Both the position numbers and the translations under genes were made by a program. This document shows, piece by piece, positions 7,311-15,289 of a DNA stretch of 64,000 nt. The stretch's first letter is position 1; every line of letters starts with the position of its first letter. The stretch is taken from positions 19,413 through 83,412 of the forward strand of contig CAILZB010000056.1 in NCBI GenBank assembly GCA_903838565.1. The letters run 5' to 3'. The notes below the pieces were generated by a model that was given only the letters and a program-made list of their open reading frames with translations, was not told where the DNA came from and searched no databases. Source of the DNA: an uncultured beta proteobacterium. Its GTDB lineage: Bacteria > Pseudomonadota > Gammaproteobacteria > Burkholderiales > Burkholderiaceae_C.

Positions 7311-8681
7311 TCAAGCACCAGATCCGCCACTATGCAACAAGGCAATGCGCACGGCAAAGCAGCAGCCACGCCCCTCCAGCCCGGTGCTCAAGGAAACATC
7401 CCCGCCCATGGCCCGCGCCGCTTGCCTGACGATGGCCAGCCCCAAGCCTGAACCCGATTCATCGGCCGATTGTTCGCGATGGAAGCGGTCGAACACGCTC
7501 TCCCATTGCGCAGGCGCAATACCCGGGCCGTCGTCCATCACGCGAATCGTCACCGCCCCCGGCTCGGAATGCACGGTCACTTCGATCCTGCCCGGCTGCG
7601 GGCCGTAGCGCAAGGCGTTGTCCAGCAGGTTATCGATCACGCACTGCAGTGCCTGTGCGTCGCTCTCGCAGGGGAGTTGTTCCGGGCCGTCCAGCGTGAC
7701 TTCCACGCCACGCTCGGTCGCTCGCTCTGTGGTTTCGGCAATCGAGTCGCGCAACAGGTTCATCACATCCAGCGCTTGATGCCGCTGCTCTCTGCCCTCA
7801 AGTTGTGCCAACTGCAGCATCTGGCGGGTCAGGTGCGAGGCCCGAACCAGCGCTCTTTCCAGCCGACGTGCCGCATCACTCCGCGCGGTGGGGGTGTCGG
7901 CTGCAACCAGCACATGGCCTTGCGCCAGAATCACCGCCAAGGGGGTGCGCAACTCGTGCGCCGCATCCTGGATGAACGCCTTCTCGCGGGCCAGCGCTTC
8001 GCGCAAACGGGTCAGCAAACTGTTCAGCGCATCGTTCAGCGGCTGCAAATCGTCGTAGCGCACGCGGTCGGACACCGGGGAGAGGTCGTTTGCGCTGCGC
8101 TGGCTAATCTCATCGGTCAAACGCCGCAAGGGCCTCAATCCGGTGCGCACCGCCCACCACACGGGCGGCAGCAGGATGGGCGCCAGCGCAATCAAGATCA
8201 GGGCGAATTCGATCGCCGTCTTCAACAACCTCCAAATTAGCCGGGTCTCATCTATCACCGCCACGGTGCGCCAGCGCTTCCCCTGCGCCGAAAACGTGAG
8301 GAACTGCCGATCCCCGAGCGTAACCTGTCCGCTTCCGAGCGCCACTTCACGCAGGTTCTGCCACGGCAATTCTCCCGTAGCGTCGAGCAGAGAATTGTCA
8401 TTGTCAAACACGGCGATTCCGCTCGGGTTCTCTGCCTCCAGCAACTCTTCCTGATTTCTCATGGCTCGAACGAAAGCGAGAACATGCTTGACAGCGTCGG
8501 GCTCGTTGACGTCGGCGAGACTCTTGTCCACCGCATTCGCGTAGCCCTGCAATCTGTCCCTTGCAGTGGACTTCGTGGAATATCGTTCGGTCACTATGAT
8601 GCAGAGCCAAAGCACGTAAATCGTCCCCAAGAAACCCAGCAGAATTCTGCGCGCCAGTGTGCGCCGCATTAACCACTTCAT
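7311..8681 (-). CDS. Sensor histidine kinase (QseC/TctE-like)
   Basis: A 456-residue inner-membrane kinase: transmembrane segment at about 13-31, periplasmic domain at 32-150, second membrane segment at 153-175, HAMP to about 230, then HisKA with DAAHELRTPLAV (phospho-acceptor His242). The ATPase part has DNLLDNALRYGP (N box), DDGPGIAP (G1) and GSGLGLAIVRQAA (G2). It senses an unknown signal through a small periplasmic domain and phosphorylates the regulator encoded just upstream. Its ATG overlaps the TGA of the regulator gene by four bases, so the pair is translationally coupled. The closest familiar groups are QseC, PmrB and TctE; the sequence does not identify the signal. Confidence 0.92.
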   Translation of the reverse strand: MKWLMRRTLARRILLGFLGTIYVLWLCIIVTERYSTKSTARDRLQGYANAVDKSLADVNEPDAVKHVLAFVRAMRNQEELLEAENPSGIAVFDNDNSLLDATGELPWQNLREVALGSGQVTLGDRQFLTFSAQGKRWRTVAVIDETRLIWRLLKTAIEFALILIALAPILLPPVWWAVRTGLRPLRRLTDEISQRSANDLSPVSDRVRYDDLQPLNDALNSLLTRLREALAREKAFIQDAAHELRTPLAVILAQGHVLVAADTPTARSDAARRLERALVRASHLTRQMLQLAQLEGREQRHQALDVMNLLRDSIAETTERATERGVEVTLDGPEQLPCESDAQALQCVIDNLLDNALRYGPQPGRIEVTVHSEPGAVTIRVMDDGPGIAPAQWESVFDRFHREQSADESGSGLGLAIVRQAARAMGGDVSLSTGLEGRGCCFAVRIALLHSGGSGA

Positions 8682-9334
8682 GGCCGGATCAGGTAGCCCA
8701 CGCCGCGCACGGTGCGCAAGCAGTCGGCGCCCAGTTTGCGCCGCAGGTTGTGCACGTGAACTTCCACGGCATTGACATCCATGGTCTCGCCCAGCGGGGA
8801 GAGCATTTCAGTGAGACGGTGCTTGGGAACGGCCCTGCCTGGGTTGCGCGCCAATGCCACCAGCAGATCGTATTCGCGCGGGGCCAGGTGCACCGCCTCG
8901 CCTCCCTGGCGCACCTCGTGCGCGGCCGTGTCAATTTCGAGATCCCCGACCGTCCATAAGGCGCTGGCTTGTTGGGCAGAACGGCGGGTCACTGCACCCA
9001 AGCGCGACAGCAACTCGGCTACAACAAAGGGCTTGAGGATGAAGTCGTCGGCCCCGCCATCGAGTCCGGCCAGCCTTTCGCCCAGACCCGCACTGGCGGT
9101 GATGATGATGACCGGCAGCTTCAGACCTTCGGAGCGCCATTGCCGCAACAGGTCCATACCGTTGCCATCGGGCAAAGAGAGGTCCAGCAGCACGCAGTCG
9201 AAGCCCTTTTCCCTTCCGATGACCTGGCCCTGGCGCGCGCTGCGCAGCCACTCGCTGGTATGCCCTTCGCCGCGCAGCGCTTGTTGCAGGCTGGTTCCCA
9301 GGTCGAGGTCGTCTTCGATCAATAGCAGATGCAT
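8678..9334 (-). CDS. OmpR/PhoB-family response regulator (QseB/PmrA-like)
   Basis: A 218-residue protein starting at ATG 9334 (MHLLLIEDD). The receiver has acidic pair Glu7-Asp8, phospho-acceptor Asp51 in LLDLSLPDGNG, and Lys101 in FILKPF. The C-terminal winged helix contains LAPREYDLLVAL and VHNLRRKLGADCLRTVRGVGYLI. The upstream in-frame ATG at 9409 is rejected because it adds 25 residues with no family counterpart. The partner kinase follows with an ATGA overlap. Tandem GCTGA repeats upstream at 9366-9439 lie between this gene and the divergent S41 peptidase gene and may be its own binding sites. Confidence 0.92.
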   Translation of the reverse strand: MHLLLIEDDLDLGTSLQQALRGEGHTSEWLRSARQGQVIGREKGFDCVLLDLSLPDGNGMDLLRQWRSEGLKLPVIIITASAGLGERLAGLDGGADDFILKPFVVAELLSRLGAVTRRSAQQASALWTVGDLEIDTAAHEVRQGGEAVHLAPREYDLLVALARNPGRAVPKHRLTEMLSPLGETMDVNAVEVHVHNLRRKLGADCLRTVRGVGYLIRP

Positions 9335-9365
9335 GGCACAAGCATAACAAGACTCTGGCGCCCAA

Positions 9366-9439
9366 GCTGAGCGCGCGCTGAATGCGACTCTGGTTTTCGA
9401 TGCGCGCATTCAGCAAACCCAAAGCTGAGCTTAAGCTGA
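9366..9439. promoter_or_regulatory. Two GCTGA-N6-GCTGA direct-repeat pairs, candidate response-regulator sites
   Basis: The divergent spacer contains GCTGAGCGCGCGCTGA at 9366-9381 and GCTGAGCTTAAGCTGA at 9424-9439. In both, the two GCTGA half-sites start 11 bp apart, the spacing bound by OmpR/PhoB-family dimers. The second contains CTTAAG, as in PmrA/QseB-type boxes. Position, between the regulator gene and the S41 peptidase gene, fits control of both. This is pattern-based inference. Confidence 0.5.
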
Positions 9440-9536
9440 TACAAAGGTATTCATTTCTAGAATTCAGGTTCCATGATTGTGGAGTGCTACTCCCCTGGCA
9501 ATGCTCCCGACGAATCTCAAGTAAAGGTGAAATGAA

Positions 9537-10913
9537 ATGAAGAAGCGATTGCGTATATTGGCCTGCGTCGCCGCGGTCTTGCTCGCAGGCTGCGGCGGTG
9601 GAGGAGGGTCGACCACTCCTGTGCCACCCCCCGCCACCGTCTACCCGGCCCCCAACGCCCTGGCCAACATCTGCACGCCCGAAGGCGAGAAGGCCTGGGT
9701 CCGCTCCTATATCGACGACGTGTATCTCTGGTACAACGAGATCGTCGATGTGAATGCCGCCAGTTACGCCACGCCGAGCGACTATTTCGACGCGCTGCTC
9801 GTCAAGTCGAAGGACAAGTTCAGCTTCTCTTTGCCCAAGGCGCAGATGGACGCGGTGCTGAGCGGCGCAGGCGAGGTGAGCTACGGCGCAAGCTTCACGG
9901 TGAGTCCCGACAACCTGCGGCTTTTGGTTGCCTACTCGGACCCGAACACGCCGGCCAGCGCTGCGGGTTTGGTGCGCGGTACGCAAATCGTTCATGTCAA
10001 CGGTGCACCCCTGACGACCACCACTGCGAGCGCATGGACCGCAGCTTTGCAGCCCACTGCGGTCGGACAAACCAACAGCTTCGACGTACTGGATCCGGGT
10101 GCCAGTGTGACCCGCGGTGTGACGCTCACTTCGGCCCTGGTGACGGTCACGCCCGTGCCGCAAACCCAAGTCATCACCCAGAGCACGGGGAAAAAGGTCG
10201 GCTACCTGGTGTTCAACGAGCATATCGCCAGCGCCGAAGCACCGCTGAGCGCAGCCATGGCGCAATTTGCGCTCGCCCAGATCGACGACCTGGTGCTGGA
10301 CCTGCGCTACAACCCAGGCGGCGAAGGGTCAATCGCTGCCGAGCTCGGAGCCATGATCGGAGGTGCACCGGTGACGGGCAAGGTGTTTCTGAAAGAGACG
10401 TTCAACGCGAAACACCCTGAGAAAACCAACGACCCCAGCAGCACGGTGGCGTTCCCCAGTGTCGACAGCACGGGGAAGCTTTTGCCAACCCTGGGATTGC
10501 CGCGGGTGTTTGTGCTGACCAGCGGCGAAACGTGTTCTGCCAGCGAACTCGTCATCAACGGCCTCAAACCCTTCGTCACCGTCATCACCATTGGCGGTAC
10601 CACCTGCGGCAAGCCCTACGGTTTCAACGCCGTAGCCAATTGCGCAACGAGTTACGCCGCGATGGAAGCAAGCGCGACAAACTCCTTGGGTCAGGGCAAC
10701 TACGTCAATGGATTTGCACCCACCTGCGCCGCAGTCGACAACTTCGATATGCCGCTGGGCCAGACGAATGAAGTCCTGCTGAATGCTGCGTTGACCTACC
10801 AGACTTCAGGTGCCTGCCCCGCGAGCTCGGCACAGGCCAAACAGCAGATCAGACTCCCTGAGGACGGGCCACTGTCCGACATGCGCAAGAGATTGGCTCA
10901 ACCGCGCCGCTGA
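9537..10913 (+). CDS. S41-family carboxy-terminal processing peptidase, lipoprotein
   Basis: A 458-residue protein with a lipoprotein signal peptide (MKKRLRILACVAAVLLAGC, lipobox LAGC with Cys19) followed by a Gly/Pro-rich linker. Residues 40-110 form the S41 cap region (WVRSYIDDVYLWYNEI), about 115-190 contain a PDZ-like domain (ASAAGLVRGTQIVHVNG), and the protease core has LVLDLRYNPGGEG and TSGETCSASEL, with Ser334 the likely nucleophile. It would be anchored to a membrane facing the periplasm or surface and cleave unfolded or tagged proteins. It is divergent from the two-component genes and may be their target through the GCTGA repeats. The start is supported by the AAAGGTGAA sequence just upstream. 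Confidence 0.88.
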   Translation: MKKRLRILACVAAVLLAGCGGGGGSTTPVPPPATVYPAPNALANICTPEGEKAWVRSYIDDVYLWYNEIVDVNAASYATPSDYFDALLVKSKDKFSFSLPKAQMDAVLSGAGEVSYGASFTVSPDNLRLLVAYSDPNTPASAAGLVRGTQIVHVNGAPLTTTTASAWTAALQPTAVGQTNSFDVLDPGASVTRGVTLTSALVTVTPVPQTQVITQSTGKKVGYLVFNEHIASAEAPLSAAMAQFALAQIDDLVLDLRYNPGGEGSIAAELGAMIGGAPVTGKVFLKETFNAKHPEKTNDPSSTVAFPSVDSTGKLLPTLGLPRVFVLTSGETCSASELVINGLKPFVTVITIGGTTCGKPYGFNAVANCATSYAAMEASATNSLGQGNYVNGFAPTCAAVDNFDMPLGQTNEVLLNAALTYQTSGACPASSAQAKQQIRLPEDGPLSDMRKRLAQPRR

Positions 10914-10983
10914 ACTGTGTCCAGCCAAAAGTGCAACACCAATCCTGCTGAGAAACTGACACTGATTTTCTTTGGAGAACATC

Positions 10984-11372
10984 ATGAAATTAACTACATT
11001 TATCGTCGCCGTCGCCGCAATTGGCTGCTTGGTGGCTGTGCGACCTCCGGCAACGAGCACATGAAAGATCAAACGTCTTCGACGATCCGGGACTCGATCT
11101 TTGAAGGCGTCACCACCAAGGACTTGATTCGCGCAAACATGGGCGAAGCGACGACGGTCACGTTTACCGATGGGGGCAACGAAGTTTGGACTTATCGCTA
11201 CGACCGCTCCGTGCCCCAACTCCACAGCTTCATTCCGTATGCGAACCTGGTCAGCAGTGTTGCGGACGTCAAGACCAAGGAACTGGTCGTGATGTTCGAT
11301 AAGAACAATGTGGTGGAAAAGTACGTCATGCGTGAGGTGAGCTCGGTCAAGAAAGTCGGCCTCGCGTACTGA
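10984..11372 (+). pseudogene. BamE/SmpA-like small lipoprotein gene broken by a one-base frameshift
   Basis: ATG 10984 follows a good TTTGGAGA ribosome binding site and begins a convincing signal peptide (MKLTTFIVAVAAIGC), but that frame stops after 26 codons. The lipobox LLGGC and the mature part (ATSGNEHMKDQ onwards, to 11372) continue in the frame one base over. A single missing base between about 11010 and 11030 explains this. The mature part, with TTKDLIRANMGEATTVTFTDGGNEVWTY and ending VVMFDKNNVVEKYVMRE, has the BamE/SmpA-like pattern of small outer-membrane lipoproteins. It resembles the C-terminal domain of the neighbour at 11531-12718. It could be a true pseudogene, a programmed shift or a sequence error. 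Confidence 0.7.
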
Positions 11373-11389
11373 ATTTGGCCTGCAGAACG

Positions 11390-11433
11390 AACTTTCATGA
11401 CTCGGTGCGGTTCGCCGCCGAGGCATGAAAGTT
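11390..11433. repeat. 44-bp palindromic element, copy 1
   Basis: Perfect outer arms AACTTTCATG (11390-11399) and CATGAAAGTT (11424-11433) enclose an inner stem CTCGG/CCGAG (11401-11405 and 11418-11422). A second 44-bp copy at 44760-44803 matches at 34 of 44 positions, with the conserved ACTTTCATGACTCG start and GCATGAAAGT end. It lies between the frameshifted lipoprotein gene and the next gene, where it could act as a hairpin terminator or be a miniature mobile repeat. Confidence 0.85.
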
Positions 11434-11530
11434 GGCGTCTGAGCTTGATTTTTGGGATTTGGTTTGTCGATGCGACATTCCCGCCTGAGCTGCTGGCATG
11501 ATCTGGATCTGATTACATTTGCAACTTCAA

Positions 11531-12718
11531 ATGCGTTCTCATTGTTGGGCCGTGCGGTTTGTGTTTGGGATGGCGCTTCTGGCCAGCGCCGTTCTGGGTG
11601 GCGTTGCCCTTGCGCAATCCCAAGTCGATGGTGCGAGCCAAAACACGGTTGCATTGCCGCGGGTCGAGGTGAGCGGCCTGTCGGCCGTGCCCCGAGAGTT
11701 GAAAACACTCAACCAATTTGTGTACACACAGATTCATTTTGATCGCCACCACAAGCTCGCGCCCCAAGCCGAACTCAAGTTCAAGGTCTTTGCACGCAAG
11801 TCTGAACAGGACTTGGACCAAGCGGCGTTGACCTTGATTGGAAAGTTCGAACGCACGCCGGTGGTACTGGATCAGCAACATCGCTTCGCGCTCGACCCGG
11901 CTTGGCGCCGGTTGGATGGCAATACGGAGTTGCGCAGCCGCCTGCCCGAAGGGCGTCTGGCTTGGCGCACGGACATTCGAACGCCCGGCTTGCCGCCCAA
12001 CACCCGGCGGCTTGGCGATTTGCGGCTGGAATGCATGACTGCGGGTGTCGGTGGTCTAGCGCGACGGGCAGGGGGACGGTATGACCCTGAGGTCCCGATT
12101 TTGGAGACGCGGCAGCCCTGCCTTTTGACGCCCCAAATAATGAGCTATATCGCCGAGCGCCCCGTGTTTGGCATTACCCTGGTGCACGGGGAGCGCCGCG
12201 TCAGCTTGAACTACTTCCAGTTGCACGGGACCGGCGACGGCAGATATTCACAGGCCGATCTGAATAATTATGATTGGGGCCATTTGCTGCGCAATCACAT
12301 GTTCCGGCTGCCGGAATTTTCTGCTTCGTGGCCCGATGACGCCTTGGTGGTGCTGGAATTCATGGACTCGCCTGATGCACCGACCCGACTCTTGGGATCG
12401 GCTGCAAGTGCTATGGCCGCCGATGGAGTTGCTGGGAAATACGCCCGCTGTGCGCAATCGCTGGTGATTGGAACTACGCGTCGCTCTGAAGTGGAGAAAC
12501 AACTCGGCCGTGCGCGCGTGCTTCGGTTTCAGGACGGAAGAGAGACCTGGCACTATTTTCAATTCCGCGATGGGTCCAGGGTTGAAAATCTCTTCAACGT
12601 CGCGCCGATGATCTACAGTTTGCGAGCCGATGCGATCGAGTTACTGCTGTTGTTCAATGCCGACGGCGTACTTGAGAAGTTTGCGCTGCGTGAGGACGCC
12701 GCCGTCCCAATTGACTAG
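11531..12718 (+). CDS. Secreted protein of unknown function with a BamE-like C-terminal domain
   Basis: I do not recognise the family of the main part. The protein has 395 residues from ATG 11531 (an earlier TTG at 11519 is less likely), with a Sec signal peptide ending near GGVALAQS. Residues 30-290 show several short Cys-containing segments (LECMTAG, RQPCLLTP) and no catalytic motif I can name. The last roughly 85 residues (SLVIGTTRRSEVEKQLGRARV, then a gap, then LLLFNADGVLEKFALRED) repeat the pattern of the broken lipoprotein just upstream, so the two appear related by duplication. A periplasmic or outer-membrane-associated role is inference. Confidence 0.75.
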   Translation: MRSHCWAVRFVFGMALLASAVLGGVALAQSQVDGASQNTVALPRVEVSGLSAVPRELKTLNQFVYTQIHFDRHHKLAPQAELKFKVFARKSEQDLDQAALTLIGKFERTPVVLDQQHRFALDPAWRRLDGNTELRSRLPEGRLAWRTDIRTPGLPPNTRRLGDLRLECMTAGVGGLARRAGGRYDPEVPILETRQPCLLTPQIMSYIAERPVFGITLVHGERRVSLNYFQLHGTGDGRYSQADLNNYDWGHLLRNHMFRLPEFSASWPDDALVVLEFMDSPDAPTRLLGSAASAMAADGVAGKYARCAQSLVIGTTRRSEVEKQLGRARVLRFQDGRETWHYFQFRDGSRVENLFNVAPMIYSLRADAIELLLLFNADGVLEKFALREDAAVPID

Positions 12719-12770
12719 CCGTGCGTCCACGCGCACGAGCTGCGACGCGGGCTGCCTGAGTTATTTTCCC

Positions 12771-12986
12771 TCAGCCGAGCTTGCCCGTAGCCACATATTC
12801 TTTCGAGATCAGCGACCACCAGTCTGTGGTCAGACCATTCAGCACGCAAGGGTAGGGAAGCCAGCCATAACCGCCGCCGCGCCAGCTCGTGCCCCAGGTG
12901 TTGCGAATCAGCAAGGCATCGGTGATGGCGCCGGCGCCGGCAGCGGTGTTCTTGATCACGAGGCTGTCGTTGTAGCAGACTGCCAT
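12771..12986 (-). pseudogene. C-terminal fragment of a C1 (papain-type) peptidase, copy 2
   Basis: The minus strand encodes 71 residues that match the C-terminal third of bacterial C1 peptidases: CYNDSLVIKNTAAG, ALLIRNTWGTSWRGGGYGWLP with the active-site Asn, and a tail WWSLISKEYVATGKLG. The catalytic Cys and His halves are missing, and a stop lies four codons upstream of the ATG, so a functional protease is not possible. It is similar, in the same orientation, to the shorter remnant at 7193-7288. The rest of the gap between 12719 and 13161 shows nothing else I can support. Confidence 0.75.
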
Positions 12987-13161
12987 GAATAGAAATTACC
13001 AAAAGAGCAATATCAGCGCAGCAGACATCATCACCTATGCTGGTTCGACGCGGCTGGCTCACGCCGCGCCAAGGCACCTCACATTCCCTTAGACTTCGTC
13101 ACACCGTTCAATGCCCATGACGCGCCAGAAATCAACCCCCATCCATTGACTTGGATCCGCA

Positions 13162-15285
13162 ATGAAAATATCCGTCCTGCTTGCCTGCGCTGTGGCGCTG
13201 GGCGCAACACTTGGCTCGCCCCATATGACACTCGCTCAAACCGCCGCAAATACCGAGGACGCCTACCGCTGGCTGGAAGACGTGCAGGGAGAGCGCGCGC
13301 TCACCTGGGTGCGCGAGCGCAACGCCGTCAGCCTCAAAGCGTTGCAGGCAAGCCCGAATTACGCGCCGCTGCGCCAGGAGCTGCTGGCCGTGCTGAACAG
13401 CCGCGACCGCATTCCGCAGGTGCGCCGCTTCGGCCCCTGGCTGTACAACCTGTGGCAGGACGAGCAGCACCCGCGTGGCCTGTGGCGCCGCACCAGCCTG
13501 GCCGAGTACCGCAAGCCGGCACCGCGGTGGCAGACCGTGCTCGACTTGGACGCCCTGGGCGCGGCCGAAAAAGAGAGCTGGGTGTTTGGCGGCGCCACCT
13601 GCCTGGCGCCGGAATACCGCCTTTGCCTGCTGTCGCTGTCGCGCGGCGGCGCCGATGCGCATGTGGTGCGCGAGTTCGATACGCAGAACCTGAAGTTTGT
13701 CGACGGCGGCTTCCAATTGCCCGAAGCCAAGAGCGAGGTCGACTGGATCGACGCCGATCACGTCTACGTCGGCACCGATTTCGGCCCCGGAACGCTTACC
13801 GACTCGGGCTATCCGCGCGTGATCAAGCGCTGGCAACGCGGCAGTGCGCTGGCGCAAGCCACGACCGTGTTCGAAGGCGAGGCCAAGGACGTTGCGGTAT
13901 CTGTCCACGTGGACCGCACGCCCGGCTTTGAGCGCACGCTGTTCAGCCGCGCGCTGGACTTCTACAACCAGACCTCATTTTTGCTGCTGGGCGAAGGCCT
14001 GCAAAAGCTGGATCTTCCCAGCGACATGAAAGAGCAGTTCTGGGGCGCGCGTCTGTTGTTGCAGCCACGCAGCGATTGGCAGGCCGGCGCCGAAAAATAC
14101 CTTGCGGGTTCGCTGCTGTTGACCGATGCCGCCGCCTACCTGCGCGGCGAGCGCAAGTTCAAGGTGCTGTTTCGCCCGACGGCCACGCGCTCGCTGGCCG
14201 GCTACACGCTCACCCGCGAGCACGTGATCCTGAACATCAGCGACCAGGTCGCCAGCCGGCTGGAGGAGTGGGATCTGTCCGGCGCCACGCCGCTGCACCG
14301 CAGCGTGCAAGCGCCGTTCCCCGGCACCCTGAGCTTGGGCGGCCTGTTTGACAGCGAACTGCCGCAGGATGAGCTGGCCGATCGCTACCTGGTCAGCTAT
14401 GCCGATTTCCTCACGCCCGACACCCTGTCCCTGGCGCGGGCGGGCAGCGATGCGCGCGAGGCGCTCAAGAGCCGCGAGCCCCAGTTCAAGGCCGACGGCA
14501 TGCGCGCCGAGCAGTTCTTCGCCACCAGTCGCGACGGCACACAGGTGCCGTATTTCGTCGTCTGGCCCGCAGGCTCAAAGCCCGACGGCCAAAACCCGAC
14601 GCTGCTCTACGGCTACGGCGGCTTCGAGGTCTCGATGCGGCCCTGGTACTCGGGCGGGTTCGGCAGGGCCTGGTACGCGCGCGGCGGCGTGCTGGTGCTG
14701 GCGAATATCCGTGGTGGCGGCGAGTTCGGTCCGACCTGGCATCAGGCGGCGGTGAAGGCCGCAAAGCAGCACAGCTACGACGACTTCGCCGCCGTGGCCG
14801 AGGACCTGATTGCGCGCAGGATCAGCACGCCCAGGCATCTGGGCATCATGGGCGGGAGCAACGGCGGACTGCTGGTAGGCGCCACATTCGTGCAGCGCCC
14901 CGAACTCTTCAACGCCGTCGTCTGCCAAGTGCCGCTGCTCGACATGCGCCGCTACCACCGCCTGCTGGCGGGTGCCTCCTGGATGGCCGAATACGGCGAC
15001 CCGGATCAGCCCGATGAATGGGCCTTCATTTCGAAGTACAGCCCCTATCAGAACGTCAAGCCGGGCGTGAGCTACCCCAAAGTGCTGTTCACCACCTCGA
15101 CGCGGGACGACCGCGTGCACCCCGGGCACGCTCGCAAGATGGCTGCCAGGATGCTGGAACAGGCGCACGACCTGCTGTACTACGAGAACATCGAAGGCGG
15201 CCACGGCGGCGCTGCCGACAACGAGCAGCGCGCCACCTTGCAGGCGCTGGAATACAGCTATCTGTGGCAGCAACTGGGACGCTGA
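13162..15285 (+). CDS. Prolyl oligopeptidase family serine peptidase (S9A)
   Basis: A 707-residue protein with a probable Sec signal peptide (MKISVLLACAVALGATLGS up to about LAQT), an N-terminal propeller region starting DAYRWLEDVQGERALTWVRERN (the usual S9A opening), and a C-terminal alpha/beta-hydrolase. The catalytic triad is visible: Ser566 in MGGSNGG, Asp649 or Asp650 in TRDDRVHPGHA, and His681 in EGGHGG. It would hydrolyse proline-containing oligopeptides in the periplasm. The start gives a proper signal peptide. The GNAT-DUF924 gene follows four bases later, so they are probably co-transcribed. The divergent character of the propeller suggests the PreP-like secreted subgroup. Confidence 0.9.
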   Translation: MKISVLLACAVALGATLGSPHMTLAQTAANTEDAYRWLEDVQGERALTWVRERNAVSLKALQASPNYAPLRQELLAVLNSRDRIPQVRRFGPWLYNLWQDEQHPRGLWRRTSLAEYRKPAPRWQTVLDLDALGAAEKESWVFGGATCLAPEYRLCLLSLSRGGADAHVVREFDTQNLKFVDGGFQLPEAKSEVDWIDADHVYVGTDFGPGTLTDSGYPRVIKRWQRGSALAQATTVFEGEAKDVAVSVHVDRTPGFERTLFSRALDFYNQTSFLLLGEGLQKLDLPSDMKEQFWGARLLLQPRSDWQAGAEKYLAGSLLLTDAAAYLRGERKFKVLFRPTATRSLAGYTLTREHVILNISDQVASRLEEWDLSGATPLHRSVQAPFPGTLSLGGLFDSELPQDELADRYLVSYADFLTPDTLSLARAGSDAREALKSREPQFKADGMRAEQFFATSRDGTQVPYFVVWPAGSKPDGQNPTLLYGYGGFEVSMRPWYSGGFGRAWYARGGVLVLANIRGGGEFGPTWHQAAVKAAKQHSYDDFAAVAEDLIARRISTPRHLGIMGGSNGGLLVGATFVQRPELFNAVVCQVPLLDMRRYHRLLAGASWMAEYGDPDQPDEWAFISKYSPYQNVKPGVSYPKVLFTTSTRDDRVHPGHARKMAARMLEQAHDLLYYENIEGGHGGAADNEQRATLQALEYSYLWQQLGR

Positions 15286-15289
15286 AAAA

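Noticed and set aside
10917..10983. Start of the small lipoprotein at 10917 in the downstream frame
   Set aside because: The resulting N-terminus is Arg-rich and has no signal peptide, whereas ATG 10984 has a ribosome binding site and signal peptide one frame away.
12715..13077. A 120-codon minus-strand frame overlapping the peptidase remnant
   Set aside because: It reads the remnant in the wrong frame; the frame at 12771-12986 alone gives the papain-family motifs.
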